From assembly GCF_002019665.1 (NCBI RefSeq), contig NZ_KV917375.1, positions 4,632,445-4,696,444 of the forward strand: 64,000 nucleotides of DNA, in the 5' to 3' direction. Under the pieces are notes generated by a model, which did no database searches, had not been told where the DNA came from, and worked only from the letters and a program-made list of their open reading frames with translations. The DNA is from Sutcliffiella halmapala (lineage in GTDB: Bacteria; Bacillota; Bacilli; Bacillales; Bacillaceae_I). The position numbers and the translations under genes are program-made. Within the stretch, counting starts at the first letter, position 1. Every line of letters starts with the position of its first letter. This document shows positions 45,895 through 56,328 of the stretch, in pieces.

Positions 45895-46638
45895 TTATTC
45901 TCCCGCCGGCTGTCTTTTACGGAAAACCTCATACATTAACAGGCTAGCAGCTACCGAAGCATTCAAGGATGTAACCTTTCCAACCATCGGTAACGAGACT
46001 AGAAAATCACATTTGTCTTTTAATAGCCTTGCCATCCCTTTTCCTTCACTACCTATAATCAAGCCAGTAGGTAACGTTCCATCCATATTCCGATAGTCAA
46101 TCGTTCCCTTTGCATCTGTACCAAATATCCAAAGTCCTTTTTCTTTTAGCTCGTCCACTGTGCGAGCCAAATTCGTCACACGTACAACTGGTATATATTC
46201 AATTGCACCCGTAGAAGCCTTTGCTACAGTGGCAGTTAACCCTACTGCTCTCCGCTTTGGAATAATTATTCCATGAGCTCCCACTGCATCTGCAGTTCTC
46301 ATAATGGAACCAAGGTTATGCGGATCCTCTATTTCATCTAGTATTAAAAAAAACGGGGTTTCGTTCCGCTTCTCTGCTAAGTGAAAAAGATCATCTAATT
46401 CTGCATAGTCATACGCAGCGACCGAGGCCACAACCCCTTGGTGATTTCCTTCTGCCATTTGGTCAATCTTTTTTTTCGGAACAAACTGTACTAATACGTT
46501 TGCTTCCTTTGCCAGGGTAATGATTTGTTGCATTGAGCCCTTTTGTGAACCTTCAGCAACCCAGAGCTTATTTATTTCTCGATTCGATTTTATAGCTTCT
46601 AATACGGGATTTCTCCCAATAATAAATTCTTTAGACAT
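45895..46638 (-). CDS. rlmB: 23S rRNA (guanosine-2'-O-)-methyltransferase RlmB
   Basis: 247 aa SpoU-class SPOUT enzyme: N-terminal RNA-binding domain (FIIGRNPVLEAIKSNREI), then ILDEIEDPHNLGSIMRTADA, IIGSEGKGM and SLNASVAASLLMYE. Methylates G2251 in the P loop by family inference. Two bases after mrnC. Confidence 0.95.
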   Translation of the reverse strand: MSKEFIIGRNPVLEAIKSNREINKLWVAEGSQKGSMQQIITLAKEANVLVQFVPKKKIDQMAEGNHQGVVASVAAYDYAELDDLFHLAEKRNETPFFLILDEIEDPHNLGSIMRTADAVGAHGIIIPKRRAVGLTATVAKASTGAIEYIPVVRVTNLARTVDELKEKGLWIFGTDAKGTIDYRNMDGTLPTGLIIGSEGKGMARLLKDKCDFLVSLPMVGKVTSLNASVAASLLMYEVFRKRQPAGE

Positions 46639-46640
46639 CC

Positions 46641-47051
46641 TTACTCACCTCTCTCGTCATCTATAATTTGAATACATGCTTTGAATATCTGTTCCATTCT
46701 TTCCGTTTCATCCGTTAAGTATAGATGTCCGATTAACGCTTCGAATGCTGTTGAATAACGATATGTTTGAACATCCGTGTTTTTCGGGACAGTGCCAGAT
46801 TTCGCATTTCTTCCTCTTCTAATGACGCCTTCCTCTAATTCACTAAAATACGCCTCTCCTGCTAATTGGTGTAGCAGTCGTGCTTGCGCCTTAGCGGACA
46901 CATAACTTGTAGCAGCGCGATGTAATTGATTCGGTCTGATTTTGCCTTGCTTCAAAAGGTGATGACGAACGTACGTTTCGTACACAGCATCACCCATATA
47001 AGCAAGCGCCAAACTATTTAATTGTTTTGCGTCTATTTTGATGGTACTCAT
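46641..47051 (-). CDS. mrnC: Mini-ribonuclease 3
   Basis: 136 aa, RNase III catalytic domain without the dsRNA-binding domain. [20 protein letters not shown] contains the catalytic Asp. Matures the 23S rRNA ends in B. subtilis; an rrn operon lies in the same window. Seven bases after cysS. Confidence 0.96.
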   Translation of the reverse strand: MSTIKIDAKQLNSLALAYMGDAVYETYVRHHLLKQGKIRPNQLHRAATSYVSAKAQARLLHQLAGEAYFSELEEGVIRRGRNAKSGTVPKNTDVQTYRYSTAFEALIGHLYLTDETERMEQIFKACIQIIDDERGE

Positions 47052-47058
47052 TGCTTTG

Positions 47059-48462
47059 TTACCCTCTTTTCCATCTAGTACCTTGTGCTGTATCTTCTAA
47101 GATAATATTTTTGTCTTTTAACTCATCTCGAATTTGATCCGCTAAAGCAAAATCGCGATTTTTTCTAGCGTCAATTCGCTTCTGAATAAGAGCATCTATT
47201 TCTTCATCTAACAACTCATCCTTAGATATGGATACACCTAAAACGCCGAACAGCTCTTCAAACTGAGAAATAAAGGCTTGTAAAACTTTTTCAGATGTAT
47301 TCTTTTCACTTACATAAAGGTTCGCCTGTTTTGCCATGTCAAAAAGTACAGCAATGGCATTCGCAGTATTAAAGTCATCATCCATGACTTTGATAAATTC
47401 ATTCTTTAAAGTTGCTACACTTTCAAGCCATTGTGTGTCTTCTGTTTCCGTCGTTAAATTCACACTGCTTTCTAGTCGATGCTTTAAGTTAGAGTATGAA
47501 GTACGTAATCTCTCTAATCCATTATTAGTACTCTCTAATAATTCATCATTATAGTTGATTGGATGACGGTAATGAACCGATAGCATGAAGAAACGGATTA
47601 ATTGTGGATCATGTTTCTTAATAATGTCATGTACTAGAATAAAGTTCCCTAAAGACTTCGACATTTTCTCGTTATCAATATTAATATACCCGTTATGCAA
47701 CCAATACTTCGCAAACGTTTTGCCTGTTAAAGCTTCCGATTGAGCAATTTCATTTTCATGATGTGGAAAGGATAAATCTTGACCACCTGCATGAATATCA
47801 ATAGTGTCCCCTAGATATTTTCGTGCCATAGCTGAGCACTCAATGTGCCAACCTGGGCGACCTTCCCCCCAAGGGCTACTCCAAGATATTTCTCCTTCTT
47901 TAGCAGCTTTCCAAAGTACAAAGTCTAGAGCATCTTGTTTCTTTTCTCCCACTTCGATTCGCGTTCCTAGTTGCAAATCCTCGATTGGCTGATGGGATAA
48001 CTTCCCGTATTCTTTGAATTCGCGCGTTCTATAATAGACGTCTCCACCTGACTCATAAGCAAAGCCTTTTTCAATCAACGCTTCAATAAATTCTAAAATA
48101 ATATCCATGCTCTCTGTAACTCTTGGGTGAACCGTAGCTTGTTTGCACCCTAATGCAGAGACATCTTCATGGTATGCCGCTATAAAGCGCTCAGCAATGG
48201 TTGGAACATCTTCCCCAAGTTCATTGGCTGCTTTGATAAGCTTGTCATCCACGTCAGTGAAATTGGATACATAATTAACTTCATAACCTCGGTACTCTAA
48301 GTATCTTCTTACTGTATCAAAAACAATCGGTGGTCTCGCATTTCCAATATGAATATAGTTGTAAACAGTTGGTCCGCACACATACATTTTTACCTTACCC
48401 TCTTCTAATGGTACGAACATTTCCTTCTGTCGAGTTAATGTATTATAAAGATGAATGGTCAT
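47059..48462 (-). CDS. cysS: cysteinyl-tRNA synthetase
   Basis: 467 aa. HIGH-like motif [10 protein letters not shown], zinc ligands Cys28 and IECSA, FPHHENE, and KMSKSLGN. The start overlaps cysE by 20 bases. Under the same T-box as cysE, so both respond to cysteine-tRNA charging. Confidence 0.98.
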   Translation of the reverse strand: MTIHLYNTLTRQKEMFVPLEEGKVKMYVCGPTVYNYIHIGNARPPIVFDTVRRYLEYRGYEVNYVSNFTDVDDKLIKAANELGEDVPTIAERFIAAYHEDVSALGCKQATVHPRVTESMDIILEFIEALIEKGFAYESGGDVYYRTREFKEYGKLSHQPIEDLQLGTRIEVGEKKQDALDFVLWKAAKEGEISWSSPWGEGRPGWHIECSAMARKYLGDTIDIHAGGQDLSFPHHENEIAQSEALTGKTFAKYWLHNGYINIDNEKMSKSLGNFILVHDIIKKHDPQLIRFFMLSVHYRHPINYNDELLESTNNGLERLRTSYSNLKHRLESSVNLTTETEDTQWLESVATLKNEFIKVMDDDFNTANAIAVLFDMAKQANLYVSEKNTSEKVLQAFISQFEELFGVLGVSISKDELLDEEIDALIQKRIDARKNRDFALADQIRDELKDKNIILEDTAQGTRWKRG

Positions 48463-49108
48463 CTATGTTCTTCCTCTCTTTTAAAAGTAACAATTCATGC
48501 TGCAATTGAGCGATTTGCTTTTCTAATGCGACAAAGCGATCTCCTGTTGGATCTGGCATATTCTGATGGTTGAAATCCTTCTTCACTCTTATCCCATCTT
48601 GAATAACAATTTTCCCAGGAATTCCAACGACTGTTGAGTTATTAGGAACATTCTTTAACACAACCGATCCAGCCCCTACTTTAGAATTCTCTCCAACAGT
48701 TATCGAACCTAAAACCTTGGCTCCAGCCGCTATTAATGCATTATCTAATATAGTGGGATGCCTTTTTCCTTTTTCTTTTCCTGTACCACCTAAGGTGACA
48801 CCTTGAAAGACAGTTACATTATTCCCTATTTCACATGTTTCACCTATTACCACACCCATACCATGGTCGATAAAAAAGCGGCTTCCTATTTTAGCCCCTG
48901 GATGGATTTCAATTCCTGTGAAAAAACGACTTACCTGGGAAATAACTCTGGCAATAAAAAATAATTTCCGCTTAAAAAATGTATGGGCTAATCGATGCGC
49001 CCATATGGCATGTAACCCTGAATAAGTTAAAATAACTTCAAAATAACTTCGTGCTGCTGGGTCCTGTTCAAAAATAACATCGATATCTTCCTTTAACGTA
49101 CGAAACAT
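48443..49108 (-). CDS. cysE: serine O-acetyltransferase
   Basis: 221 aa. N-terminal helical domain, then left-handed beta helix of hexapeptide repeats ([23 protein letters not shown]). First step of cysteine synthesis, forming O-acetylserine. 30 bases downstream of the T-box terminator. Confidence 0.97.
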   Translation of the reverse strand: MFRTLKEDIDVIFEQDPAARSYFEVILTYSGLHAIWAHRLAHTFFKRKLFFIARVISQVSRFFTGIEIHPGAKIGSRFFIDHGMGVVIGETCEIGNNVTVFQGVTLGGTGKEKGKRHPTILDNALIAAGAKVLGSITVGENSKVGAGSVVLKNVPNNSTVVGIPGKIVIQDGIRVKKDFNHQNMPDPTGDRFVALEKQIAQLQHELLLLKERKNIDDHSSL

Positions 49109-49137
49109 TCAAGATCCCCCTTTCACTCTATTTCACA

Positions 49138-49395
49138 AATAAAAAAGTCTCTGTGTCCTAAGACACAGAGACGCTTATGGCGCGGTTCCACTCTGTTTAG
49201 ATATACACCGATATCTCCACTCATCCTCGTAACGGGAGGTAGCCGCTATTACTTACTAAGCAACTTGCTGTTTAGCAATAGACTCCGAGGTGCACTTCAA
49301 AGAATTCATCACATGAATCGTTTTCAGCCATCGACGATTCTCTCTAAAAAGGATTAAATTCTTTTACTCTCCTCATCTACATTCATTTTAATTAT
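49138..49395 (-). ncRNA. T-box leader, cysteine-specific, controlling cysE-cysS
   Basis: On the minus strand, stem I contains GAAGTGCACC, whose TGC is the Cys specifier codon between GAA-G and ACC; further on AGAGTGGAACCGCG is the T-box antiterminator sequence that pairs with uncharged tRNA, and a GTCTCTGTGTC...GACACAGAGAC terminator with T-run follows. Uncharged tRNA-Cys would prevent termination. Confidence 0.96.
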
Positions 49396-49406
49396 TTATA
49401 TCTCTT

Positions 49407-49435
49407 ATCATATTATGTTTTGTTAGAAATGTTAA
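49407..49435 (-). promoter_or_regulatory. sigma-A promoter of the cysE T-box
   Basis: TTAACA (49430-49435), 17-base spacer, TATGAT (49407-49412). The -35 overlaps the gltX stop codon. Confidence 0.8.
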
Positions 49436-50883
49436 CTAATTAGTTTCTCTAAGCGTGCGATAACTGTTTCTTTTCCTAATAAATGAATCGCCTGTGGTAA
49501 CTCTGGTCCGTGAGTTTGTCCAGTTGTTGCTACACGAATCGGCATGAATAGCTTTTTCCCCTTGTGACCAGTAGCTTTTTGGACTGCTTTAATAGAAGCC
49601 TTGATGCTATCCGCTGAGAAATCCTCGAGCTCTGCTAACTGCTCACGGAAAGCAGCCATTACTTCCGGAACTTGCTCCTCATTTAATACTGTTTGTGCTT
49701 CTTCGGTATACTCAATATGCGTTTTGAAGAACATTTCTGTTAGCTCAACAATTTCCGCTCCATAGCTCATTTGCTCTTGATAGAGAGAAATTAATTCTTT
49801 TGCCCAATGCTTCTCGTCTTCTGTCATTGAATCTTGGAAGCGACCAGCCTTTACTAAATGTGGTAAAGAAAGTGCTACAATTGTATCAAGGTCCAGCTTC
49901 TTCAAATATTGATTATTCATCCACGTTAATTTCTGTGTATCGAACACAGCAGGAGATTTAGATAAGCGATCTGCATCAAATATTTTAATGAATTCTTCTT
50001 TAGAGAAGATTTCCTCTTCCCCAACAGGTGACCAGCCTAACATCGCAATAAAATTAAACAATGCTTCAGGTAAATAGCCAAGCTCCTCATACTGCTCAAT
50101 AAATTGAATAATAGACTCATCACGCTTACTCAATTTTTTACGACTCTCATTCACGATCAATGTCATATGACCAAAGATAGGAACATCCCACCCTAGCGCA
50201 TTAAAAATCATAATTTGTTTTGGCGTATTAGAGATGTGATCATCTCCACGAAGCACATGAGATATCTTCATCAAATGATCATCTACCGCAACTGCAAAAT
50301 TGTAAGTTGGTGTACCATCTTTTTTCACAATAACAAAGTCACCAATACCGTCTGATTCAAAGGATACGTCACCTTTTACCATATCATTAAACTTAATTTC
50401 GGATCCTTCAGGAACGCGAAAACGAATACTTGGCTCTCTACCTTCATTTTCAAAAGTAGTTTGCTCTTCCGTTGATAAGTTACGGTGTTGACCAGAATAA
50501 CGAGGCATTTCACCACGTGCAATCTGCCCTTCTCTTTCTGCTTCTAATTCCTCTTCTGTACAGTAACATTTATAAGCGAATCCCTTTTCAAGGAGTTCAT
50601 TGTAATATTTTTTATAAATATCATTACGCTCTGATTGACGATATGGACCGTATTCGCCACCAACATCGACGCTTTCATCCCATTCGATTCCAAGCCATTT
50701 CAAATATTTAAGCTGGCTTTCTTCTCCACCTTCAATATTACGCTTCTTGTCCGTATCCTCTATACGAATAACAAATTGTCCATTCTGGCTACGTGCAAAA
50801 AGATAATTAAATAATGCGGTACGAGCATTTCCTATATGTAAGTGCCCTGTTGGACTTGGGGCATAACGTACGCGAACTGTCAT
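49432..50883 (-). CDS. gltX: glutamyl-tRNA synthetase
   Basis: 483 aa. HIGH motif [16 protein letters not shown] and KLSKRDE. Non-discriminating type is expected in Bacillus, also charging tRNA-Gln for later amidation. Preceded by GGAGG; leader contains a CCGTC...GACGG hairpin (near 50902-50928). Confidence 0.97.
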   Translation of the reverse strand: MTVRVRYAPSPTGHLHIGNARTALFNYLFARSQNGQFVIRIEDTDKKRNIEGGEESQLKYLKWLGIEWDESVDVGGEYGPYRQSERNDIYKKYYNELLEKGFAYKCYCTEEELEAEREGQIARGEMPRYSGQHRNLSTEEQTTFENEGREPSIRFRVPEGSEIKFNDMVKGDVSFESDGIGDFVIVKKDGTPTYNFAVAVDDHLMKISHVLRGDDHISNTPKQIMIFNALGWDVPIFGHMTLIVNESRKKLSKRDESIIQFIEQYEELGYLPEALFNFIAMLGWSPVGEEEIFSKEEFIKIFDADRLSKSPAVFDTQKLTWMNNQYLKKLDLDTIVALSLPHLVKAGRFQDSMTEDEKHWAKELISLYQEQMSYGAEIVELTEMFFKTHIEYTEEAQTVLNEEQVPEVMAAFREQLAELEDFSADSIKASIKAVQKATGHKGKKLFMPIRVATTGQTHGPELPQAIHLLGKETVIARLEKLIS

Positions 50884-50997
50884 ATGGTTACCTCCAATGT
50901 TCCGTCAGCTTCCGAGCTTAGACGGGGATAGTTTTTCAAAATCCAAGCATTATTCTATCATAAAACAGTGATAAAAGTCCTTATTTCTTTATTATGA

Positions 50998-51157
50998 CTA
51001 CCCTGAAAATAGGTAAGGTTCCGTTAGACACCCTTTCGATTTCCGCTCCTGCCACTTGCTTTCCGCGGGCGGTCTTGGGAGGACAGGGATACTTAACATG
51101 CCGCATTTTCATCATCCATGGTGCGAAAATTTCATTGCATGTGTGTGTCTACCCTGA
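50998..51157. repeat. candidate small inserted element between ispF and gltX
   Basis: A 9-base direct repeat CTACCCTGA (50998-51006 and 51149-51157) flanks about 142 bases that contain TAGACAC near the left end, its complement GTGTCTA at the right, and TTGCTTTCCGCGGGCGG, a string I know from dispersed Bacillus repeats. No open frame. The remaining gap up to gltX holds a weak TGATAGAAT extended -10. Confidence 0.5.
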
Positions 51158-51178
51158 TCATAAGTAGCTTAACTTTTA

Positions 51179-51655
51179 TTAGAGTTTTATTAATAACACG
51201 ACGGCTTGGGCTGCAATTCCTTCTTCTCTTCCAGTAAATCCAAGCTTTTCCGTTGTCGTTGCTTTTACATTTACTTGCTCTTCACTTGCTTCTAGTAGTT
51301 CAGCAATTCTTGCACGCATTGTTTCAATATGTGGTGCCATTTTGGGTTTTTGGGCAATAATCGTACAGTCTACATTTCCCAACTTATAGCCTTTTTCTTT
51401 TACTATTTCCCATACCCGCTGCATTAAAACAGCAGAATCTGCATCTTTGAATGCTGGATCTGTGTCCGGAAAATGCTTACCAATATCTCCTTCTCCAATT
51501 GCCCCTAAACATGCATCTGAGATTGTATGTAGCAAGACATCCGCATCAGAATGACCTAATAGTCCCTTCTCATAAGGAATGGTAATGCCTCCAATTATCA
51601 ACGGTCTTCCTTCTGCAAATTGATGCACATCAAATCCTTGTCCTATTCGAAACAT
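51179..51655 (-). CDS. ispF: 2-C-methyl-D-erythritol 2,4-cyclodiphosphate synthase
   Basis: 158 aa. Metal-binding GFDVHQF and [23 protein letters not shown] near the end. Fifth step of the MEP isoprenoid pathway. 20 bases after ispD. Confidence 0.98.
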   Translation of the reverse strand: MFRIGQGFDVHQFAEGRPLIIGGITIPYEKGLLGHSDADVLLHTISDACLGAIGEGDIGKHFPDTDPAFKDADSAVLMQRVWEIVKEKGYKLGNVDCTIIAQKPKMAPHIETMRARIAELLEASEEQVNVKATTTEKLGFTGREEGIAAQAVVLLIKL

Positions 51656-51675
51656 ACGGGTTCTCCTTCTTATAT

Positions 51676-52353
51676 TTATTTTTGTAAAATAGCGTTCGCT
51701 ATTAATATATCTTCTGGTGTAGTTAATTTAATGTTTTCATAATCGCCTTCTACAATATGTACTGGAACATTGATTCTCTCCACTAAACTAGACTCATCTG
51801 TCCCCATGTAATCTTCCTTTTTCGCCTTGTGGTGGGCCTTCATTAAAACGTTATATTGAAACGCTTGTGGTGTTTGAATCGACCATAGATTAGAGCGTTC
51901 CACGGTTTCCTCTACTATCTCATTAGGACTCACTCGTTTAATCGTATCCTTCACCGGCACTCCAACTATCGCAGCCCCTTCTTGACGAGCCTTTTCTACT
52001 AATCGATGGATGACAGCTTGTCTAATAAATGGTCGGGCTCCATCGTGGACTAAAACAATCTCTGTAGATTCGAGTGTTTTTAACCCATTATACACGCTAT
52101 CCTGCCGCTCTCTCCCCCCTATTACCATTTCACTTACTTTCGAAATATGGTGTGTAGTTAGAAGAGATTCAAAGATTTTTATCTCCTTTTCATTGATCAC
52201 TAATTTAATTTGATCACATAATGGGTCATTTTCAAAGATAGTTAATGTATGTATAATAACTGGCTTTCCCTCAAGCTCAATAAATTGTTTGTTCTTCCCG
52301 GCCTGCATTCTTTTCCCCTGACCTGCCGCTAAAACAATTACCTGGTACTTCAT
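51676..52353 (-). CDS. ispD: 2-C-methyl-D-erythritol 4-phosphate cytidylyltransferase
   Basis: 225 aa from ATG 52353 after GGGAGAG; ATG 52368 coincides with this site. Nucleotidyltransferase motif [32 protein letters not shown]. Third step of the MEP pathway, paired with ispF. Confidence 0.97.
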   Translation of the reverse strand: MKYQVIVLAAGQGKRMQAGKNKQFIELEGKPVIIHTLTIFENDPLCDQIKLVINEKEIKIFESLLTTHHISKVSEMVIGGRERQDSVYNGLKTLESTEIVLVHDGARPFIRQAVIHRLVEKARQEGAAIVGVPVKDTIKRVSPNEIVEETVERSNLWSIQTPQAFQYNVLMKAHHKAKKEDYMGTDESSLVERINVPVHIVEGDYENIKLTTPEDILIANAILQK

Positions 52354-52393
52354 GATAAACTCTCCCATATAAAAATCTATGCTAAAATAACTT

Positions 52394-52430
52394 CTACCCT
52401 CTTAGCATCGCTGGAGAGGGTAGTTTTTTT
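52394..52430 (+). terminator. terminator-like hairpin pointing right, between yacL and ispD
   Basis: CTACCCTCT...AGAGGGTAG (nine-base stem) with a run of seven T on the plus strand only. The minus-strand side reads AAGTTATTTT, which is weak. No plus-strand gene ends here. Confidence 0.55.
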
Positions 52431-52438
52431 ACATATAG

Positions 52439-52480
52439 TCGGGCTATGGAGCCAATTAAGCCGGTTCCACTTTTCTTATT
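52439..52480. repeat. fragment of the 127-bp dispersed repeat, copy C, reversed
   Basis: Minus strand reads AAGAAAAGTGGAACCGGCTT and on toward AGCCCGA, matching the junction between units in copy B with a few changes. It ends at the stop codon of yacL. Confidence 0.6.
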
Positions 52481-53570
52481 AAAGTGCTGCTCGTTCCATT
52501 TGTTTTGGTTTGGCAAATATCATTCGTCCAGCAGAGGTTTGGAGGACACTTGTGACTAGCACCTCAATATGCTTGCCAATGTAGTCACGGCCTTCTTCCA
52601 CAACAATCATTGTGCCATCATCCAAATATGCTACACCTTGATTATGTTCTTTTCCATCCTTTATTACTTGAACTGTCAGCTCTTCACCCGGCAGAACCAC
52701 AGGCTTCACAGCATTTGCAAGGTCATTAATATTTAAAACCTCTACATTTTGAAGTTCACAAACTTTATTTAAGTTAAAGTCATTCGTCACTACGACTCCT
52801 GAAGTCAACTTCGCTAGCTTCACAAGTTTACTATCTACTTCTTGAATGTCTTCAAAGTTTCCTTCGTAAATTTCTACTTTTATCGCTAACTCTTTTTGAA
52901 TTCGATTAAGAATATCAAGTCCACGTCTTCCTCGATTACGTTTCAATACATCAGAGGAATCTGCAATATGCTGTAACTCTTCTAGAACAAAGCGAGGTAT
53001 AACAATCGTGCCTTCTAAAAAGCCAGTTTGACAAATATCTGCGACTCTACCATCAATAATAACACTAGTGTCTAATATTTTTAACTTTTTAGATGAAAGA
53101 TCTATATCCTCTTCATCTGCTGCTTTTTTCTTTCCAAATTTGCTAGAAATTGAAAATAAATTAACAAGCTCATCGCGTTTTTTAAATCCTACTTGAAATC
53201 CAAGGTATCCTAATAGTATCGTGATGAAAATCGGGAAAATGCTACTTACAAATGGAATTTTCTCTAAAGGAATAACCGCTAGATAAGCGACAATTAAACC
53301 AAAAATGAGACCTAAGCTACCGAACAATACATCTGTTACTGGCGCTTTTACTAACGACTCCTCTATCCATTTAATAAATCCGACTACATAATCCACTAAC
53401 CAAAAAGTAAGGATAAAAAATATAATAGCTCCTAGTATCGCAACAGTATAAGGCTTGGTTAAAAAAGAAATATCTCCTAGATTCAATAGAGAAAATAATT
53501 CCGGGATAAAGAAAATACCCAATGTACCACCAAGAATGAGAAAAAACAATTGAACCATGCGCCTTAACAT
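52479..53570 (-). CDS. yacL: YacL, membrane-anchored PIN/TRAM-domain protein
   Basis: 363 aa. Four transmembrane helices in the N-terminal 130 residues, PIN nuclease domain (about 163-280; [23 protein letters not shown] with acidic residues), then TRAM (about 290-350). Conserved next to disA and radA in Bacillus; exact role not established. An RNase activity is inferred from the fold. Confidence 0.92.
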   Translation of the reverse strand: MLRRMVQLFFLILGGTLGIFFIPELFSLLNLGDISFLTKPYTVAILGAIIFFILTFWLVDYVVGFIKWIEESLVKAPVTDVLFGSLGLIFGLIVAYLAVIPLEKIPFVSSIFPIFITILLGYLGFQVGFKKRDELVNLFSISSKFGKKKAADEEDIDLSSKKLKILDTSVIIDGRVADICQTGFLEGTIVIPRFVLEELQHIADSSDVLKRNRGRRGLDILNRIQKELAIKVEIYEGNFEDIQEVDSKLVKLAKLTSGVVVTNDFNLNKVCELQNVEVLNINDLANAVKPVVLPGEELTVQVIKDGKEHNQGVAYLDDGTMIVVEEGRDYIGKHIEVLVTSVLQTSAGRMIFAKPKQMERAAL

Positions 53571-53689
53571 TGCCTCACCTCCCTATATTCATTATAAACA
53601 GTTTCCTATAAATAAAACGTCAAAAACCTCTTAATTTTACATTTGTTAGTGGATGGACACGTAATTGAAACACTTATCTTGAAAAAAAC

Positions 53690-54763
53690 CTATATTTGTC
53701 GGTCAATAAGCAATTGATCTTGAATTCGTTTTAAACCTTCTTTTATTTTCCGAGCTCGCACTTCCCCAATTCCTTCTACCTCGTCTAACTCTTCTACTGT
53801 TGCAACCAAAATCTGTTTCATTGTTTTAAATCTACATATTAGATTTTCAATAACAAGAGGTGGAAGTCTAGGGATCTTATGTAAAATTCTATATCCTCTC
53901 GGAAGCACAAATTCATCGGGATTCATAAAGCCTGAATACCCTAACATTTTTAAAATAACCGTATCATCTAATAAATCTGTATTAGCTAATGCCTGTAGCT
54001 TTTTAAGAATCAGAAAAGCATCCATATCTTTATCTAAACAATAATCTTTGATTAGAAGAATCGCTTCTTCTTCAATATGGGCGAGAAGTTCTGTCATCTG
54101 CAAACGAATAAGTCTTCCCTCTGTTCCTAATTCATTAATATAACTAATAATCTCATTTTTAATCCGTAACACCATTTCAATCCGATGAATCACCTGTAAT
54201 AACTCAGAGAGAGATACTTGCTCCTCAAATTCAAGTGCTCCAAGGTTAGTAATTCCCTGGTCTAAAACAGACTTGTATTTTTCTAATGTTTGTATCGCTT
54301 GGTTTGCTTTTGTGAAAATAACCCCTATGTCACGTAAGGCATATCGAAAATCACCTTTGTACAACGTTATAACATTACGTCTTTGCGAGATGGCAACTAC
54401 TAAGCACCCTGTTTGTTTAGCCACCCGCTCTGCCGTTCTATGCCTCATCCCTGTTTCTGTAGATATTATGGTAGGGTTGGGTGTTAATTGTGCATTCGCA
54501 TAAAGAATTTTCGTTCCTTTGTCATTTAATATAATAGCACCGTCCATTTTAGCTAGTTCATAAACGTATGCTGGGCTAAACGAACAGTTAATTGAAAAGC
54601 CCCCATCTACCATTTCCTTTACTTTATCATTAAACCCGACAACAACTAGACCACCAGTTTGTGATCGAAGGATATTGTTAATTCCTTCACGCATAGGTGA
54701 TCCTGGAGCAATAAATTGTAACGTATCCGCCATTGTTTTTTCTTTCAGACGTAGATCCTCCAT
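53690..54763 (-). CDS. disA: DisA, DNA-integrity scanning diadenylate cyclase
   Basis: 357 aa. DAC domain with DGA at 74-76 and RHRT at 107-110, the c-di-AMP-forming motifs, a helical linker, and C-terminal helix-hairpin-helix DNA-binding region ([16 protein letters not shown]). Makes c-di-AMP and pauses on DNA damage; starts two bases after the radA stop, as expected for partners. Confidence 0.97.
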   Translation of the reverse strand: MEDLRLKEKTMADTLQFIAPGSPMREGINNILRSQTGGLVVVGFNDKVKEMVDGGFSINCSFSPAYVYELAKMDGAIILNDKGTKILYANAQLTPNPTIISTETGMRHRTAERVAKQTGCLVVAISQRRNVITLYKGDFRYALRDIGVIFTKANQAIQTLEKYKSVLDQGITNLGALEFEEQVSLSELLQVIHRIEMVLRIKNEIISYINELGTEGRLIRLQMTELLAHIEEEAILLIKDYCLDKDMDAFLILKKLQALANTDLLDDTVILKMLGYSGFMNPDEFVLPRGYRILHKIPRLPPLVIENLICRFKTMKQILVATVEELDEVEGIGEVRARKIKEGLKRIQDQLLIDRQI

Positions 54764-54765
54764 CC

Positions 54766-56142
54766 CTATCCCCCTAGTGTATATTGCAGAGCTTGGTCAA
54801 TCGTGGCAACTCCGATCACCTTGACCTCTTTCGGAACGGTCCATCCACCTAAGTTCTTGGAAGGAATAATAACACGTTTAAATCCGAGTTTTGCTGCTTC
54901 TTGTACACGTTGCTCAATACGAGACACACGCCTAATCTCTCCGGTTAAACCAACCTCTCCTATCACCACATCTGTCGGCTCAGAAGATTGGTTTCGAAAG
55001 CTGGAAGCAATACTAACTGCTACCGCTAAGTCGATCGCTGGTTCATCCAATTTAACGCCACCTGCTACTTTTAGATAGGCGTCTTGGTTTTGTAAAAGTA
55101 GACCTACTCTTTTCTCTAGAACCGCCATAATTAACGACACGCGATTATGGTCAATTCCTGTGGCCATTCTTCTTGGATTTCCGTATCCCGTTGGAGATAT
55201 TAGTGCTTGAATTTCTACTAAAACTGGTCGTGTTCCTTCCATCGATGCTACAACAGTAGATCCTGCAGCACCTTTTGAACGTTCCTCTAAAAAGATTTCT
55301 GAAGGATTTTTCACTTCTTCTAACCCTTCTTCTTTCATTTCAAAGATTCCAATTTCATTAGTTGAACCAAATCTATTTTTAACAGATCGTAAAATACGAT
55401 AAGTATGATGGCGTTCTCCTTCAAAATATAACACAGTATCTACCATATGCTCCAATATTCGAGGCCCTGCAATCGATCCCTCTTTTGTAACATGCCCTAC
55501 AATAAACACAGCAATATTTTTCGTTTTCGCGATTCTCATAAGCTCCGCTGTACACTCTCTTACCTGTGACACACTTCCTGGTGCAGAGGTAACAGCAGGA
55601 TGATATACCGTTTGAATGGAGTCAATGACTAATAGGGTTGGCTGAACCTCATCAATTGCTTTTGCAACTAATTCAAAATCTGTTTCAGATAAAACAAACA
55701 GTTCATCCGCTTGAACTCCTAACCGGTCTGCTCGAAGTTTCGTTTGCTGCACCGATTCTTCTCCTGAAATATAAAGAACACGATGTTTTTTCAATGCTAG
55801 TTGGCAACATATCTGAAGTAGTAACGTTGACTTTCCAATACCTGGATCACCACCAATTAGTACGAGTGATCCCTGTACCAAACCGCCACCAAGCACTCGG
55901 TTGCATTCTGCCATATTAGTTTGAATCCGTGCTTCTTTAATCGATTCTACTTTAGTAATAGATTCTGCCTTTCGCACAAGTGTAGGAGATGAAGTGGTAA
56001 AGCCCCCTCTTCTCGGTGTTTTAGACTCTTCCATCTCTTCCGTCATTTTGTTCCAGGCGTTACAACCCGGGCACTTCCCCATCCACTTAGGAGACTCATA
56101 CCCACATCCCTGACAAATAAACTTCGTCTTACGCTTTGCCAT
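54766..56142 (-). CDS. radA: RadA/Sms DNA repair ATPase
   Basis: 458 aa. N-terminal zinc finger [18 protein letters not shown], RecA core with Walker [10 protein letters not shown], RadA-specific [11 protein letters not shown], and C-terminal Lon-like domain. Branch migration in recombination. Confidence 0.97.
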   Translation of the reverse strand: MAKRKTKFICQGCGYESPKWMGKCPGCNAWNKMTEEMEESKTPRRGGFTTSSPTLVRKAESITKVESIKEARIQTNMAECNRVLGGGLVQGSLVLIGGDPGIGKSTLLLQICCQLALKKHRVLYISGEESVQQTKLRADRLGVQADELFVLSETDFELVAKAIDEVQPTLLVIDSIQTVYHPAVTSAPGSVSQVRECTAELMRIAKTKNIAVFIVGHVTKEGSIAGPRILEHMVDTVLYFEGERHHTYRILRSVKNRFGSTNEIGIFEMKEEGLEEVKNPSEIFLEERSKGAAGSTVVASMEGTRPVLVEIQALISPTGYGNPRRMATGIDHNRVSLIMAVLEKRVGLLLQNQDAYLKVAGGVKLDEPAIDLAVAVSIASSFRNQSSEPTDVVIGEVGLTGEIRRVSRIEQRVQEAAKLGFKRVIIPSKNLGGWTVPKEVKVIGVATIDQALQYTLGG

Positions 56143-56246
56143 GAAAAAATCCTCTCTCTGTTAAAATACCATTGTTTTCCTCTTTTTATGATACCTTATT
56201 TTATATCGTACAAGCCAATTTTAAGTAGCAAACGTAAAAGGATACA

Positions 56247-56286
56247 AGAAAGGAGGCAAAGCTCTTTAAATAAGAGCCTACCTCCA
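56247..56286 (-). terminator. terminator after clpC
   Basis: GGAGG...CCTCC stem with inner GGCTCTT/AAGAGC pairing, then TTTCTT on the minus strand, about 45 bases after clpC. The ctsR operon probably ends here, at least partly. Confidence 0.65.
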
Positions 56287-56328
56287 CTTATAATCTTGGT
56301 TCTACCTGTAAACCACTAAAACCCGTTA

